Shown here: piece by piece, positions 14,919 to 22,030 of the stretch
How the letters are laid out: each line of letters opens with the position of its first letter
Position numbering within the stretch: the first letter of the stretch is position 1
Source of the DNA: a virus
Strand: one strand, 5' to 3'
IMG/VR virus record: IMGVR_UViG_3300033143_006337
Coordinates: 1 to 56,171 of that record
DNA length: 56,171 bases
Notes under the pieces: model-generated
Seen by the model: the letters and a program-made list of their open reading frames with translations, nothing else
The model's database searches: none
Told to the model about the DNA's origin: nothing
Position numbers and translations under genes: made by a program

Positions 14919-15117
14919 CTTTTATCCCTTTCAATTCCTCTGCAACATCAGTGAGCTTTTCAATCGCTCTTCTCACAAAGCTTTCTGGATCTGGCTTTAC
15001 TTCAATATGAGTGACAAATTTAAAAGCATAAGCATGCTCTAAAAAATGACTTATAGCGTAATCACTCTCCTCAAACTCAACAACAAACATTGCTTTTATT
15101 CTTTTTTCTGTACTCAT
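14893..15117 (-). CDS. Hypothetical protein, first gene of the leftward arm
   Basis: A 74-residue protein with a beta-alpha-beta look (KAMFVVEFEESDYAISHFL), then a helix with FVRRAIEKLTDVAEEL. A strong AAGGAGG site lies before the ATG. It is the first leftward gene after the divergent region and so is likely among the earliest expressed proteins. Function unknown. Confidence 0.7.
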   Translation of the reverse strand: MSTEKRIKAMFVVEFEESDYAISHFLEHAYAFKFVTHIEVKPDPESFVRRAIEKLTDVAEELKGIKDEKQNPGA

Positions 15118-15252
15118 CGGTTCCTCCTTAGTCGTTTATCTTGTGTAGCAAGGTGCTTTCCAAAGTGCAAGCACTAAAAAATCTTTTTTGTAAGCAAGCG
15201 AAAAGAAAAAAATTATGCTTGCATTTTTGCACTTGACACAGGCAGGAGTTAT
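15118..15252. promoter_or_regulatory. Divergent regulatory region between early arms
   Basis: This 135-bp gap lies between the start of the leftward operon and the rightward primase-helicase. It contains GTGCAAGCAC (15165-15174, inverted repeat), a related GTAAGCAAGCG near 15190, TGCTTGCA (15216-15223) and TTGACA (15233-15238). The left part (15154-15173) is the 20-nt element also found near 7.2 kb. Clustered copies of one 8-mer in a divergent gap suggest binding sites for a phage regulator or promoter elements for both arms. Confidence 0.55.
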
Positions 15253-17697
15253 ATGGAGAATTCTTTCAATAGCAAACCTTACCACTCTCCAGGAGTACAA
15301 TCTGTGAGCAAAATTCAGATCATTGCCCTTCGCTCTTTTACGAATGAAGACAGCAAGTTAATAGTATATGACAAAATTTTAACCCTCAAAAATAACCCCA
15401 AAACCGTAGCCGAGGTTTTTGCAAACTACAAGCAAATATGCGAGCAAATCCCAAAGGATAATCGGTGGAATATTTTCTACACCATCTCAACTTGTGGTGA
15501 GAAAAAACGTGAGTTCGAAAGCTGCTCTACACTCGCTTTTGACATCGACAAAATAAACTTGGAAGAGATTCCAAAAGTCATAGATGTAGTGCTTTCAGTT
15601 CTGCAAACCCCAAGGGATAGCGTAGGTATCGCCTGCAGTGGAAACGGAATACATATCCTAGTTGGTCTGAAAGTACCAATCAAAAAGAAAGACTACTACA
15701 AAAAGAACAGGGCTCATTACAGAGCTGTTGTGACAAAGATAAATATAGCTCTACAAAAAGCTGGGGTATCCGGCAATGCAGATACAGTTGTGTTTGATGC
15801 CAGAAGAATTCTAAGACTTCCAGGAACCATAAACCGCAAACCAGACCGACCAGAAAAAACTTCCTACATGATCCAACCTCACATCCTTCCACTATCCTTC
15901 GATATCACAGAACTCTCAGGACTTCCGATTGTTGAAGAAAAAGACCAGATACCCCAGGCTTTTCTTAAGAAGTATCCAAAGACAGATAAAGAAGCCATCT
16001 TAAGCGAATGTAACTTTATAAAATGGGCAGGCGAAAATCAGAGCAAAGTAAGTGAGCCCGAGTGGTACTCATTACTCTCTATACTGGCAAGGGTAGAAGA
16101 TGGGCCAAAACTCTGTCATGAGTACAGCAATAAACATAAAGGCTATAACGAAGAAGAAACCAACATGAAAATAGAGCAAAGTCTTGAGGCTTCTGGCCCA
16201 AGAACTTGCGGCAACATAAATGATCTCTGGGGTAAATGCCCTAAGTGTAAACATTTCCAGAAAGTAAACTCTCCTATTTTATTGGTTGGTGAAGATCATA
16301 TAGCAACGGAGAACACTGGTTTTCATAGCCAACATTTTAGTGGTAATACTATGAAGACAAAGCCTAACTATGAAGATCTTAGAAAATTCTTTAACCAACA
16401 ACATGCTTACATTAATGTTGGCGATTCTCGTATGACTCATATTTGGGATAAAAAACATTATAAGTTTATTGGTAATGCTTCATTAGAACAGTTTGCACAA
16501 GAACATTTTGAGCCCAAGGCTAATAGTTCTATGGTAAGAGAGTTTAGAGAGTTAGTAAGCAGAACACATATCAAAGATACTGAATGGTTTTCTGAAACTA
16601 CTCAAAATTCTATTAACTTTGAGAACGGAACTTTAGAAATACCATCAATGGATTTTTTCCCGCATACTTCGGACCGCGGTTTTCGGTACGTGCTTCCCTA
16701 CTCCTATGATCGTTCGGCAACTTCCCCAGTGTTTTCTGCCATGCTCGAAAGAATTACTGGAGGAGCAGTAGATCTTCAGCAAGTCATCCTGGAGTTTATG
16801 GGGTATTGCTTGGCGGGAAGTGAGCCCTGGGCGCAAAAATCTGCAGTTTTGGTAGGAGAGGGGGCTAATGGAAAATCAACGCTCATGGATGTAATGAGGG
16901 CTCTTGCTGGGGATGGTAATTATTGTAGCTTCACTATGGAAGATATCCATAAAAGTGAATACAATCGCCAAGTGTTAGATGGTAAATTGTTTAACGTGAG
17001 TGAAGAAACACCAGACAAGGCTCTTGTCGCAAGCTCCTACTTTAAAACCCTGGTGACTGGTGGAGAAATTCAGGCAAGAAGCCCTTACAAAGATACCTAT
17101 TTTGTGAAGAATAAAGCAAAGTTGGTTTTCACTTGTAACAGATTACCTTCAAGCATAGATACATCCTATGGTTTTTACAGAAGGCTTTTAATAATTCCTT
17201 TTCATCAACGATTTACAAAAAAAGATAAGAGCTTTGATCCGAGAATCTTAAATAAAATTATGCAGGAACTCCCAGGTGTTTTTAATTTAGTGATTGCTGG
17301 GTATCAAAGGCTTCTCAAAAATGAAGAGTTTACAGAGAGTAGTACTATAAACAATGAGCTTGAGGAATACAAAGAGCTTACCGATAACGTTTTAAGGTTC
17401 TATAAAGAATGCGTAGTTGTTTACGAAAATGGAGAAGGTAACGGGCATTTTGTAGAGATTGCAGATTTATATGATAAGTATAAACTGTATGCTCAAAGCG
17501 AAGGTGAGGAGAAATCAGTCATAACGAAAAAAATGTTTTGTAAACAAATGAGCAAACTTGTTTCTGATTACAAAATAAGGGTTAAGCAGAAGAAGGTTAA
17601 CGGGTACAATTACAAAGTGCTTACCGGAATGCAATATATTGAGCCAAGAAATGTTGATAGAAAAGATGCAGAACTAATCAAAAATTTGCTCAATTAA
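15253..17697 (+). CDS. Primase-helicase (AEP primase fused to SF3 D5-like helicase)
   Basis: An 814-residue replication protein. The N-terminal third is an archaeo-eukaryotic-type primase (TLAFDIDK with metal-binding Asp residues near 100, SGNGIHILVGL, and FDARRILRLPGTINRK). A Cys-containing linker (CPKCKHF) precedes the C-terminal D5-type helicase: Walker A GEGANGKST (about residue 537), Walker B-like LFNVSEETP, the sensor NRLPS and arginine pair YRRLLIIPF. AGGAG precedes the ATG. It primes and unwinds the origin for the family A polymerase of the left arm. It is the first rightward gene after the divergent region. Confidence 0.95.
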   Translation: MENSFNSKPYHSPGVQSVSKIQIIALRSFTNEDSKLIVYDKILTLKNNPKTVAEVFANYKQICEQIPKDNRWNIFYTISTCGEKKREFESCSTLAFDIDKINLEEIPKVIDVVLSVLQTPRDSVGIACSGNGIHILVGLKVPIKKKDYYKKNRAHYRAVVTKINIALQKAGVSGNADTVVFDARRILRLPGTINRKPDRPEKTSYMIQPHILPLSFDITELSGLPIVEEKDQIPQAFLKKYPKTDKEAILSECNFIKWAGENQSKVSEPEWYSLLSILARVEDGPKLCHEYSNKHKGYNEEETNMKIEQSLEASGPRTCGNINDLWGKCPKCKHFQKVNSPILLVGEDHIATENTGFHSQHFSGNTMKTKPNYEDLRKFFNQQHAYINVGDSRMTHIWDKKHYKFIGNASLEQFAQEHFEPKANSSMVREFRELVSRTHIKDTEWFSETTQNSINFENGTLEIPSMDFFPHTSDRGFRYVLPYSYDRSATSPVFSAMLERITGGAVDLQQVILEFMGYCLAGSEPWAQKSAVLVGEGANGKSTLMDVMRALAGDGNYCSFTMEDIHKSEYNRQVLDGKLFNVSEETPDKALVASSYFKTLVTGGEIQARSPYKDTYFVKNKAKLVFTCNRLPSSIDTSYGFYRRLLIIPFHQRFTKKDKSFDPRILNKIMQELPGVFNLVIAGYQRLLKNEEFTESSTINNELEEYKELTDNVLRFYKECVVVYENGEGNGHFVEIADLYDKYKLYAQSEGEEKSVITKKMFCKQMSKLVSDYKIRVKQKKVNGYNYKVLTGMQYIEPRNVDRKDAELIKNLLN

Positions 17698-18090
17698 AAA
17701 TCAAGTATCTTTTATGTTAGGAAATTTTATAATGGTTCTAGTGGTTTGTCTGAATAGTAGCTTATTAGTAACTTCGGTTCTCGGTTCTGGGCTACCCGAT
17801 TTTTTCTTTGATCCCAGTAGTTTAAATCCCAGTAACCCTAGTAACTCTTATTCTCTTATAGAGAAAGTATAGAAATAAATATAACGTAAAAATATATCCC
17901 TCCTGGGAATGGGGGTATTTGAGCTACCTTTGGCTGAAACCCTTGGGGCTCAAGGCTTAGATAGGTAACTTTTAGAGTTACCTGCGAAAATAAAAAACCA
18001 AATTGTTTTTGGCATAAGTACCAATTTTTTACTATAAGTTAAGTTTTTGTTTATAATTTCTTCAATGCACTTTTTATGAAAGGTAAAATT
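17698..18090. other. Non-coding region with iteron-like repeats (candidate origin)
   Basis: About 390 bp without a credible gene. It holds CGGTTCT twice in tandem (17775-17788), ATCCCAGTA twice (17811-17819 and 17826-17834) followed by ACCCTAGTAA (17835-17844), and a perfect 8-bp hairpin AGGTAACT/AGTTACCT (17963-17970 with 17976-17983) with no T-run after it. The position directly after the primase-helicase and the short repeats suit a replication origin or a regulatory leader for the small genes that follow. No function is proven. Confidence 0.4.
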
Positions 18091-18264
18091 ATGGGAGAGA
18101 AAGCAAAGTGGATTAAAGTTGTTGATGTGAAAACATGGGTAATGATTGTTCCTAGCGGTCTTGTTTTTCGTTCTTATTGTCAAGGTTGTGAGAATGCATC
18201 AATGGTGTTTGTACCAATGATTGAAAAAGTTGCAAAGGAATGGATCGAGAACAATAAATCTTGA
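18091..18264 (+). CDS. Hypothetical small protein
   Basis: A 57-residue protein with strands around a CQGCENAS segment and a C-terminal helix. GAAAGG lies 8 nt before the ATG at 18091; the ATG at 18076 overlaps that site, so the downstream one is preferred. First of a block of small rightward genes. Function unknown. Confidence 0.6.
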   Translation: MGEKAKWIKVVDVKTWVMIVPSGLVFRSYCQGCENASMVFVPMIEKVAKEWIENNKS

Positions 18265-18295
18265 TATCACTGTTTAACGATTGTACTGTAGAGCG

Positions 18296-18529
18296 ATGAG
18301 AGCTTGTAAACTTTTCAGATCTGGTAGCTGGTTTTCAATTTGTCCAACATGCGAAACGATTTTGATCATGGGGGACACAAGTGATTTGTTCTTTTACTAC
18401 GGTTCGAGCTTTCATTGTTCTGAGTGTGATGAGCATTTAGTTTTAGACATGAGGAGATTAGAGAATGCAAGAGAATTTGTCGGGGAGCAATCCGGTTTTC
18501 GCAGCAACGATATTGAGGAGCTTTGTTAG
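18296..18529 (+). CDS. Small zinc-ribbon protein
   Basis: A 77-residue protein with CPTC near residue 17 and CSEC near residue 45, separated by a beta hairpin-like stretch, as in zinc ribbons. The ATG at 18296 has no clear ribosome site, and a TTG further upstream is possible. The GTTTAACGATT motif lies just upstream. Function unknown. Confidence 0.55.
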   Translation: MRACKLFRSGSWFSICPTCETILIMGDTSDLFFYYGSSFHCSECDEHLVLDMRRLENAREFVGEQSGFRSNDIEELC

Positions 18530-18818
18530 CTGGGCAGAAAAGGATAAACTTTTTGAGAAAAGTTATGACAAGCTAAAGGATGAAGCCAAAGAAATGATAA
18601 AGGCTAGTCTTTCTGAAATTGGAGAGTTACAGCCAGCTGCTTTTGAGCATTGGTGGTTATTGAATCACATGAGATTCCAAAAAGTTCCACAAATGCAGCA
18701 ACGTCCAGCTTATGAAATGGTAAGGACTTTTCTTTGCAAACACGTTAGGGGTGAGTTGAGAGATGTTAGAACAAAGGAAAAGAACAGGAGCCCCAAAGGG
18801 GGGAAAGAAACCTCTTAG
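18465..18818 (+). CDS. Hypothetical helical protein
   Basis: A 117-residue helical protein (KDKLFEKSYDKLKDEAKEMI; then AAFEHWWLLNHMRF) with a basic C-terminus. GAGGAG... lies 8 nt before the ATG. It starts 65 nt inside the previous gene and its end overlaps the next gene by 56 nt. Function unknown. Confidence 0.6.
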   Translation: MQENLSGSNPVFAATILRSFVSWAEKDKLFEKSYDKLKDEAKEMIKASLSEIGELQPAAFEHWWLLNHMRFQKVPQMQQRPAYEMVRTFLCKHVRGELRDVRTKEKNRSPKGGKETS

Positions 18819-18975
18819 CGAAGTTGAAGAAACTGTCATCGTAGCTTTTAAAGTTCCTAAGAGTACAAAAGAGCGATTTAAAAGGGCTTCTCAAAACCTG
18901 GGGTTTCGTGAGTTTTCGGGGCTTCTCAGAGTGATTATGGATTCGTGGTTAAAAGAGTATGAGAAAACTGTTTAA
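18763..18975 (+). CDS. Ribbon-helix-helix-like regulator
   Basis: A 70-residue basic protein. After a Lys/Gly-rich N-terminal arm (about 1-18), VIVAFKVPKSTKERFKRASQ forms the strand and first helix and FREFSGLLRVIMDSWLKEY the second helix of an RHH fold. It is a likely dimeric DNA-binding repressor. Its first 56 nt overlap the upstream gene's end. Confidence 0.65.
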   Translation: MLEQRKRTGAPKGGKKPLSEVEETVIVAFKVPKSTKERFKRASQNLGFREFSGLLRVIMDSWLKEYEKTV

Positions 18976-19072
18976 ATGGTTGTGGGGTATTTTGTGGAAG
19001 TCTGAAAGCTGGCCGGATGAGCTTCCAGAGAAGGATGATTTTGAGCTTGATACAGATGAAGATGTTTATTAA
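18959..19072 (+). CDS. Very small Trp-rich acidic-tailed peptide
   Basis: A 37-residue frame with an amphipathic Trp-rich start (FKWLWGILWKSESW) and an acidic tail (DDFELDTDEDVY). It overlaps the RHH-like gene's end by 17 nt and is followed by a terminator. A membrane-associating peptide or a DNA-mimic tail is possible. The ribosome site is weak, so it is tentative. Confidence 0.45.
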   Translation: MRKLFKWLWGILWKSESWPDELPEKDDFELDTDEDVY

Positions 19073-19082
19073 ATAACTTATC

Positions 19083-19124
19083 TAGAAAAAACCCAATGAT
19101 TTCAGTCTCCGGGAGACTTTTCTA
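19083..19124 (+). terminator. Rho-independent terminator
   Basis: AGTCTC (19104-19109) pairs with GAGACT (19113-19118) around a 3-nt loop and is followed by TTTTCT; an outer TAGAAAA/TTTTCTA pair can extend the structure. It ends the first block of small rightward genes and is followed within 12 bp by a TTGACA promoter box. Confidence 0.6.
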
Positions 19125-19133
19125 AAAAATTCC

Positions 19134-19162
19134 TTGACATTAATTAATAGTTAACTTACCTT
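19134..19162 (+). promoter_or_regulatory. Sigma70-like promoter
   Basis: A perfect TTGACA (19134-19139) lies 17 nt before TACCTT (19157-19162), a weak -10. Directly downstream of a terminator and upstream of the next gene block, so a promoter is likely. Confidence 0.5.
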
Positions 19163-19220
19163 GTTTTCTTCATCGATGGTGGTATCGATGCGGTTAAGGA
19201 ATGAATGCCAAAAGGTTTTA

Positions 19221-19448
19221 ATGTTTGTAAACGTAACACATAAAAGACCAGTCAGATGCTTGATGCATTGCCACTTAGCAGATGTTTGGGATGACTTACC
19301 TAATAAAGTTAAAAATTATATTGCAGATATTGAGCAAAGAGCAGACCCAGCTGGAGAATGCCAGGACAGAGCTTTTTTGTTGGATTTAGTTGATTCTCTT
19401 ATGAGTAAGCTTAAAGAATTGGAGGAGGAAAGTGGAAGTAACAAGTAG
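19221..19448 (+). CDS. Hypothetical protein
   Basis: A 75-residue protein with a His/Cys-containing start (VTHKRPVRCLMHCHLADVW) and helical end. I chose the ATG at 19221 (AAAAGG 6 nt upstream); earlier in-frame codons lie too close to the promoter. Its 3' end overlaps the next gene. Function unknown. Confidence 0.55.
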   Translation: MFVNVTHKRPVRCLMHCHLADVWDDLPNKVKNYIADIEQRADPAGECQDRAFLLDLVDSLMSKLKELEEESGSNK

Positions 19449-19656
19449 AAAAATCGGAGCAAGAAGTTATAAGTGTAAGCAGCATAACGTTAGTATAGAT
19501 TTCTTTTCTCATGCAAGTATAGGCGTACCAACTAGGTTAGTAAATTTTGATATTGAGATAGATGATAGAAGATATGAATTTGAGTTAGAAAAGGAAGATG
19601 TTGATTATTTCTTAGTGATGTTTAAAAACTTAAAGGTTGAGTTTGATGGAAACTAA
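19432..19656 (+). CDS. Hypothetical beta-rich protein, GTG start
   Basis: A 74-residue protein with predicted strands (FDIEIDDRRYEFELE) and an acidic C-terminus. It starts at GTG with GGAGGAGG just upstream, inside the previous gene's end. Function unknown. Confidence 0.6.
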   Translation: MEVTSRKIGARSYKCKQHNVSIDFFSHASIGVPTRLVNFDIEIDDRRYEFELEKEDVDYFLVMFKNLKVEFDGN

Positions 19657-20029
19657 TAAGGGTATTGCTTGGAAGAAAAATTGTGTTTATTCACAGAGAT
19701 ATTCCAATGGCTATGTTGGAATAGATTGGGGGAGAGAAGTGAAACAAAAAGAGCATTGCGGTAAGTGTGATTTTATCTCTTTAGAAGTGCAGACTGAAGA
19801 AGGGAAAAATATTTATGAGTTTAGAGAGGTTTGGAAAGCTCTTGAGTTTATCGAGCATGTAAGGAACTTTTCTAAAGGTGAAATTATCAAAACAGATATC
19901 AAGGAGATTTGTGAAGATGGAAAAGAATGTTGGAGGCAGGCCATACCGGGACAAGTTACAGAAGACAGTAATAACGAGCATAAGCCTTCTGGAGAAAGAA
20001 CACCTGGAGCTAACGAAGAATGCTTATAG
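19646..20029 (+). CDS. Hypothetical protein
   Basis: A 127-residue protein with a beta-rich first half (aromatic residues and CGKCDF near residue 38) and a low-complexity C-terminus (DSNNEHKPSGERTPGANEE). The ATG at 19646 has AAAGG upstream. Its 3' third overlaps an RHH-like gene in another frame, which may explain the unusual composition of its tail. Confidence 0.55.
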   Translation: METNKGIAWKKNCVYSQRYSNGYVGIDWGREVKQKEHCGKCDFISLEVQTEEGKNIYEFREVWKALEFIEHVRNFSKGEIIKTDIKEICEDGKECWRQAIPGQVTEDSNNEHKPSGERTPGANEECL

Positions 20030-20114
20030 ATATAAGATGAGTATTTCTGAATTTGTGCGGTTTTTATTTAATTATTGGAAAGAAAAAATTGAACCATTGG
20101 AGCCAAAGAAATGA
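19917..20114 (+). CDS. Ribbon-helix-helix-like regulator
   Basis: A 65-residue basic protein. GGRPYRDKLQKTVITSISLL supplies the arm and strand and HLELTKNAYRYKMSISEFVRFLFNYW the two helices of an RHH fold. AAGGAG lies 10 nt before the ATG. It starts 113 nt inside the previous gene in another frame. A transcriptional regulator of this block or of late genes is plausible. Confidence 0.65.
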   Translation: MEKNVGGRPYRDKLQKTVITSISLLEKEHLELTKNAYRYKMSISEFVRFLFNYWKEKIEPLEPKK

Positions 20115-20359
20115 GTATCAAGGAAGAGCATAAGCAGAAAGTTCAAGCAGTTGGGGATAGAGTTGTAGGGTTAAGAGAAGAGCTTAGAAAAGCTTTAAGG
20201 GGAAGTCTAGTAAAGGAGAAGCTAAAAGCCAATCCAAGAGATCCTAATGATATTGTCATTGACTGGATTATAAGTGAGTTCGCTGTAGTGATCTATACTC
20301 AAGAACAATTAATCAACAACTGGAATAATTTAATGAAAGGAGGAGATACCCCACAATGA
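20111..20359 (+). CDS. Hypothetical helical protein
   Basis: An 82-residue helical protein with a basic N-terminal coiled coil (REELRKALRGSLVKEKLK) and a C-terminal helix (FAVVIYTQEQLINNW). It overlaps the RHH-like gene by ATGA and is probably translated with it. Function unknown. Confidence 0.65.
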   Translation: MSIKEEHKQKVQAVGDRVVGLREELRKALRGSLVKEKLKANPRDPNDIVIDWIISEFAVVIYTQEQLINNWNNLMKGGDTPQ

Positions 20360-20529
20360 ACAAGCTAATGTTAATGGATGCTGTAGAAAAAGCAAAGTTT
20401 TTGGAAGCGCAAAGGAAGAGAAAGATTAGACCATGCAGAAAACATGGAAAGAATTTTATGGAATGGAGCGAAGACTTGCAGGCTTTTCTTTGCATTTTGT
20501 GTGGATATAAAAAAGAGATAAGGGGGTAA
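20356..20529 (+). CDS. Small zinc-ribbon-like protein
   Basis: A 57-residue frame. A basic helix (KFLEAQRKRKIRPC) leads to CRKH near residue 27 and CILCGYKK near 46, which could form one zinc site. AGGAGG lies about 12 nt before the ATG, and the frame overlaps the previous stop by ATGA. Function unknown. Confidence 0.6.
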   Translation: MNKLMLMDAVEKAKFLEAQRKRKIRPCRKHGKNFMEWSEDLQAFLCILCGYKKEIRG

Positions 20530-20541
20530 AGGACATTGAAT

Positions 20542-20808
20542 ATGGGAACATGCCTACATGGAGAAAAAGATTGGTGTTACCAATGTTGGAATGAAAGAAA
20601 ATATGGATTTGGGGCTGAGCTTGGTAAGCCTAAGTTGTTAAAATATGAAATTATTACGATAAAGAAACAATTAGAACTGATTGCAAGTATTCATAAAGAA
20701 TACATCCTTAAGGATTTTGAAAATGCTTCTGAAGAGATGGAGTACTTGAGGGTACATTTAAGTTCAGCAAGTCTTATTGCAGAACATACTTTGAAAGGCA
20801 TTTTATAA
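20542..20808 (+). CDS. Hypothetical Cys-containing protein
   Basis: An 88-residue protein with a Cys/His/Trp-rich start (GTCLHGEKDWCYQCW) that could bind a metal and a helical remainder. The ATG at 20542 has AAAGGA 8 nt upstream. Function unknown. Confidence 0.6.
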   Translation: MGTCLHGEKDWCYQCWNERKYGFGAELGKPKLLKYEIITIKKQLELIASIHKEYILKDFENASEEMEYLRVHLSSASLIAEHTLKGIL

Positions 20809-20822
20809 ATTAAGGAACCAAA

Positions 20823-21044
20823 ATGATATTTCTATTAGGAGCAGGAAAGAGGTTTGAAATGATTACTAACTTGACAATTTACAACACTGCAGGACTTTTA
20901 CTTTTTGGTTATGCAGTCTTTGAAAAAGGTTTTTCGGGATGGTGGTTTTTAGCCTACATTGGGATTAGTATGATATTCTATGGCATGGTAAAAAAAGATG
21001 ATAGAAAAGAATGGAGTAAAAAATCCCCGCATTCCGATACTTAA
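20823..21044 (+). CDS. Two-pass membrane protein
   Basis: A 73-residue protein with two hydrophobic segments (about 18-34 and 39-55) and a basic C-terminal tail (KKDDRKEWSKK), so both ends should lie inside. AAGGAA precedes the ATG. Small phage membrane proteins of this form can act in superinfection exclusion or as holins, but the gene is far from the lysis cassette. Function unknown. Confidence 0.6.
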   Translation: MIFLLGAGKRFEMITNLTIYNTAGLLLFGYAVFEKGFSGWWFLAYIGISMIFYGMVKKDDRKEWSKKSPHSDT

Positions 21045-21088
21045 TTAAACCAATCTCCTGTACAAAATGCAAGGAAAGCCCACTATAC

Positions 21089-21286
21089 TTGATTTTTGAT
21101 ACTGAGCAATCTGAAAAGGTTCCTGTTTGCATCTTCAAAGCAACACCTGGGATCTTGACGGATTTAATAAGTTGGTTTAATCAATATAATATATCCATGT
21201 TCGATTGTAAGCTTTACCAGCCTGAAACAGTTACCAAAAAGCTGTTTAAGAAATATCTTCTTGCCGCTACAAAATTATCCATATAG
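21089..21286 (+). CDS. Hypothetical protein with uncertain start
   Basis: A 65-residue frame if TTG is used. The frame stays open upstream to about 21020 and would add CTKCKESPLYL before this start, which looks like part of the same protein. No ATG or GTG is available there. The real start may therefore be an unusual codon near 21023 (GGAG lies 7 nt before an ATC). Function unknown. Confidence 0.5.
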   Translation: MIFDTEQSEKVPVCIFKATPGILTDLISWFNQYNISMFDCKLYQPETVTKKLFKKYLLAATKLSI

Positions 21287-21292
21287 AATCGT

Positions 21293-21321
21293 TTAACAAT
21301 TGCCTTATTAAATGCTACAAT
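21293..21321 (+). promoter_or_regulatory. Sigma70-like promoter for the late genes
   Basis: TTAACA (21293-21298), a 17-nt spacer and TACAAT (21316-21321) match the sigma70 consensus at five of six bases in each box. It lies 50 bp before the small terminase gene and overlaps a GTTTAACAATT, a variant of the motif at 341 and 18272. It is the best promoter in the window and probably starts the late operon. Confidence 0.75.
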
Positions 21322-21373
21322 TTAAGTAGGTAAAAATATACTGGTTTTTATCAATCCATAAGTTAATAAGCAT

Positions 21374-22018
21374 ATGAAAACTAATAAACCAATAGAATCT
21401 AATAAATTTCATAAAATCAATTGGGAGCATTTGTTTGATGAGTGGATGATTGTGGGCATGCCCAACAAGTATACGTTTCTAGCCGAGAAAGGATTAAATC
21501 CTAAGAGTGAGATTTGTCAAAGACAGATGGCATTTTGGGAAAAAGGTATTGCAAAGGTTCTCGATAATGTAACTCTTTCTCATCGTGAGTATTTAGAGAT
21601 AGGTGGAAAAACTCCTGCTAATGCAACATCTTGGGAGATTATCCAGAGATTCCGAGAAGCGCAAGCCAGGGCAGATTTTCGTAGGGCGAATATGCTTGCT
21701 AAGCATGTTGAGAATCAGATAGCTCAAGGTTGGGAAGAAGTAACCACAAGAGATCCTGCTACTCTTAAAGAGGTTGTTGAGTACAGATCTACCATCCCTG
21801 CAGTTAAGCTAAATCATTTGGCAACTACAATTGAGAAGATTCAGAGGATACAGAGATTAGCTCTTGGATTGTCTACTGATAACCTTGGTGTTGCTGATCC
21901 TACGACAACAGAAACTCATGTAGAGCAGGATAAGAAGGAAAGTAAAGGACCAGTGTTTATTGTGGAGACAACAGAGAGTGGAAAATTTAAGGCACCTAAA
22001 CCTAAACGTGTAGAATAA
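21374..22018 (+). CDS. Putative terminase small subunit
   Basis: A 214-residue helical protein located just before the large terminase. The N-terminus could form a DNA-binding helix group (WEHLFDEWMIVGMPNKY with FLAEKGLNP), the centre a long oligomerising helix (AQARADFRRANMLAKHVENQ) and the C-terminus a flexible tail. This order suits small terminases, which bind the packaging site and load the motor. The assignment is mainly by position and shape. Confidence 0.6.
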   Translation: MKTNKPIESNKFHKINWEHLFDEWMIVGMPNKYTFLAEKGLNPKSEICQRQMAFWEKGIAKVLDNVTLSHREYLEIGGKTPANATSWEIIQRFREAQARADFRRANMLAKHVENQIAQGWEEVTTRDPATLKEVVEYRSTIPAVKLNHLATTIEKIQRIQRLALGLSTDNLGVADPTTTETHVEQDKKESKGPVFIVETTESGKFKAPKPKRVE

Positions 22019-22030
22019 GGAGTTTGATAA

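Noticed and set aside
17963-17983. Hairpin as a terminator
   Set aside because: Perfect 8-bp stem, but A-rich instead of T-rich sequence follows on either strand; kept only as part of the candidate origin.
17950-18183. Minus-strand frame in the region after the primase
   Set aside because: Opposite the start of a better supported rightward gene and without a ribosome site or sensible protein pattern.
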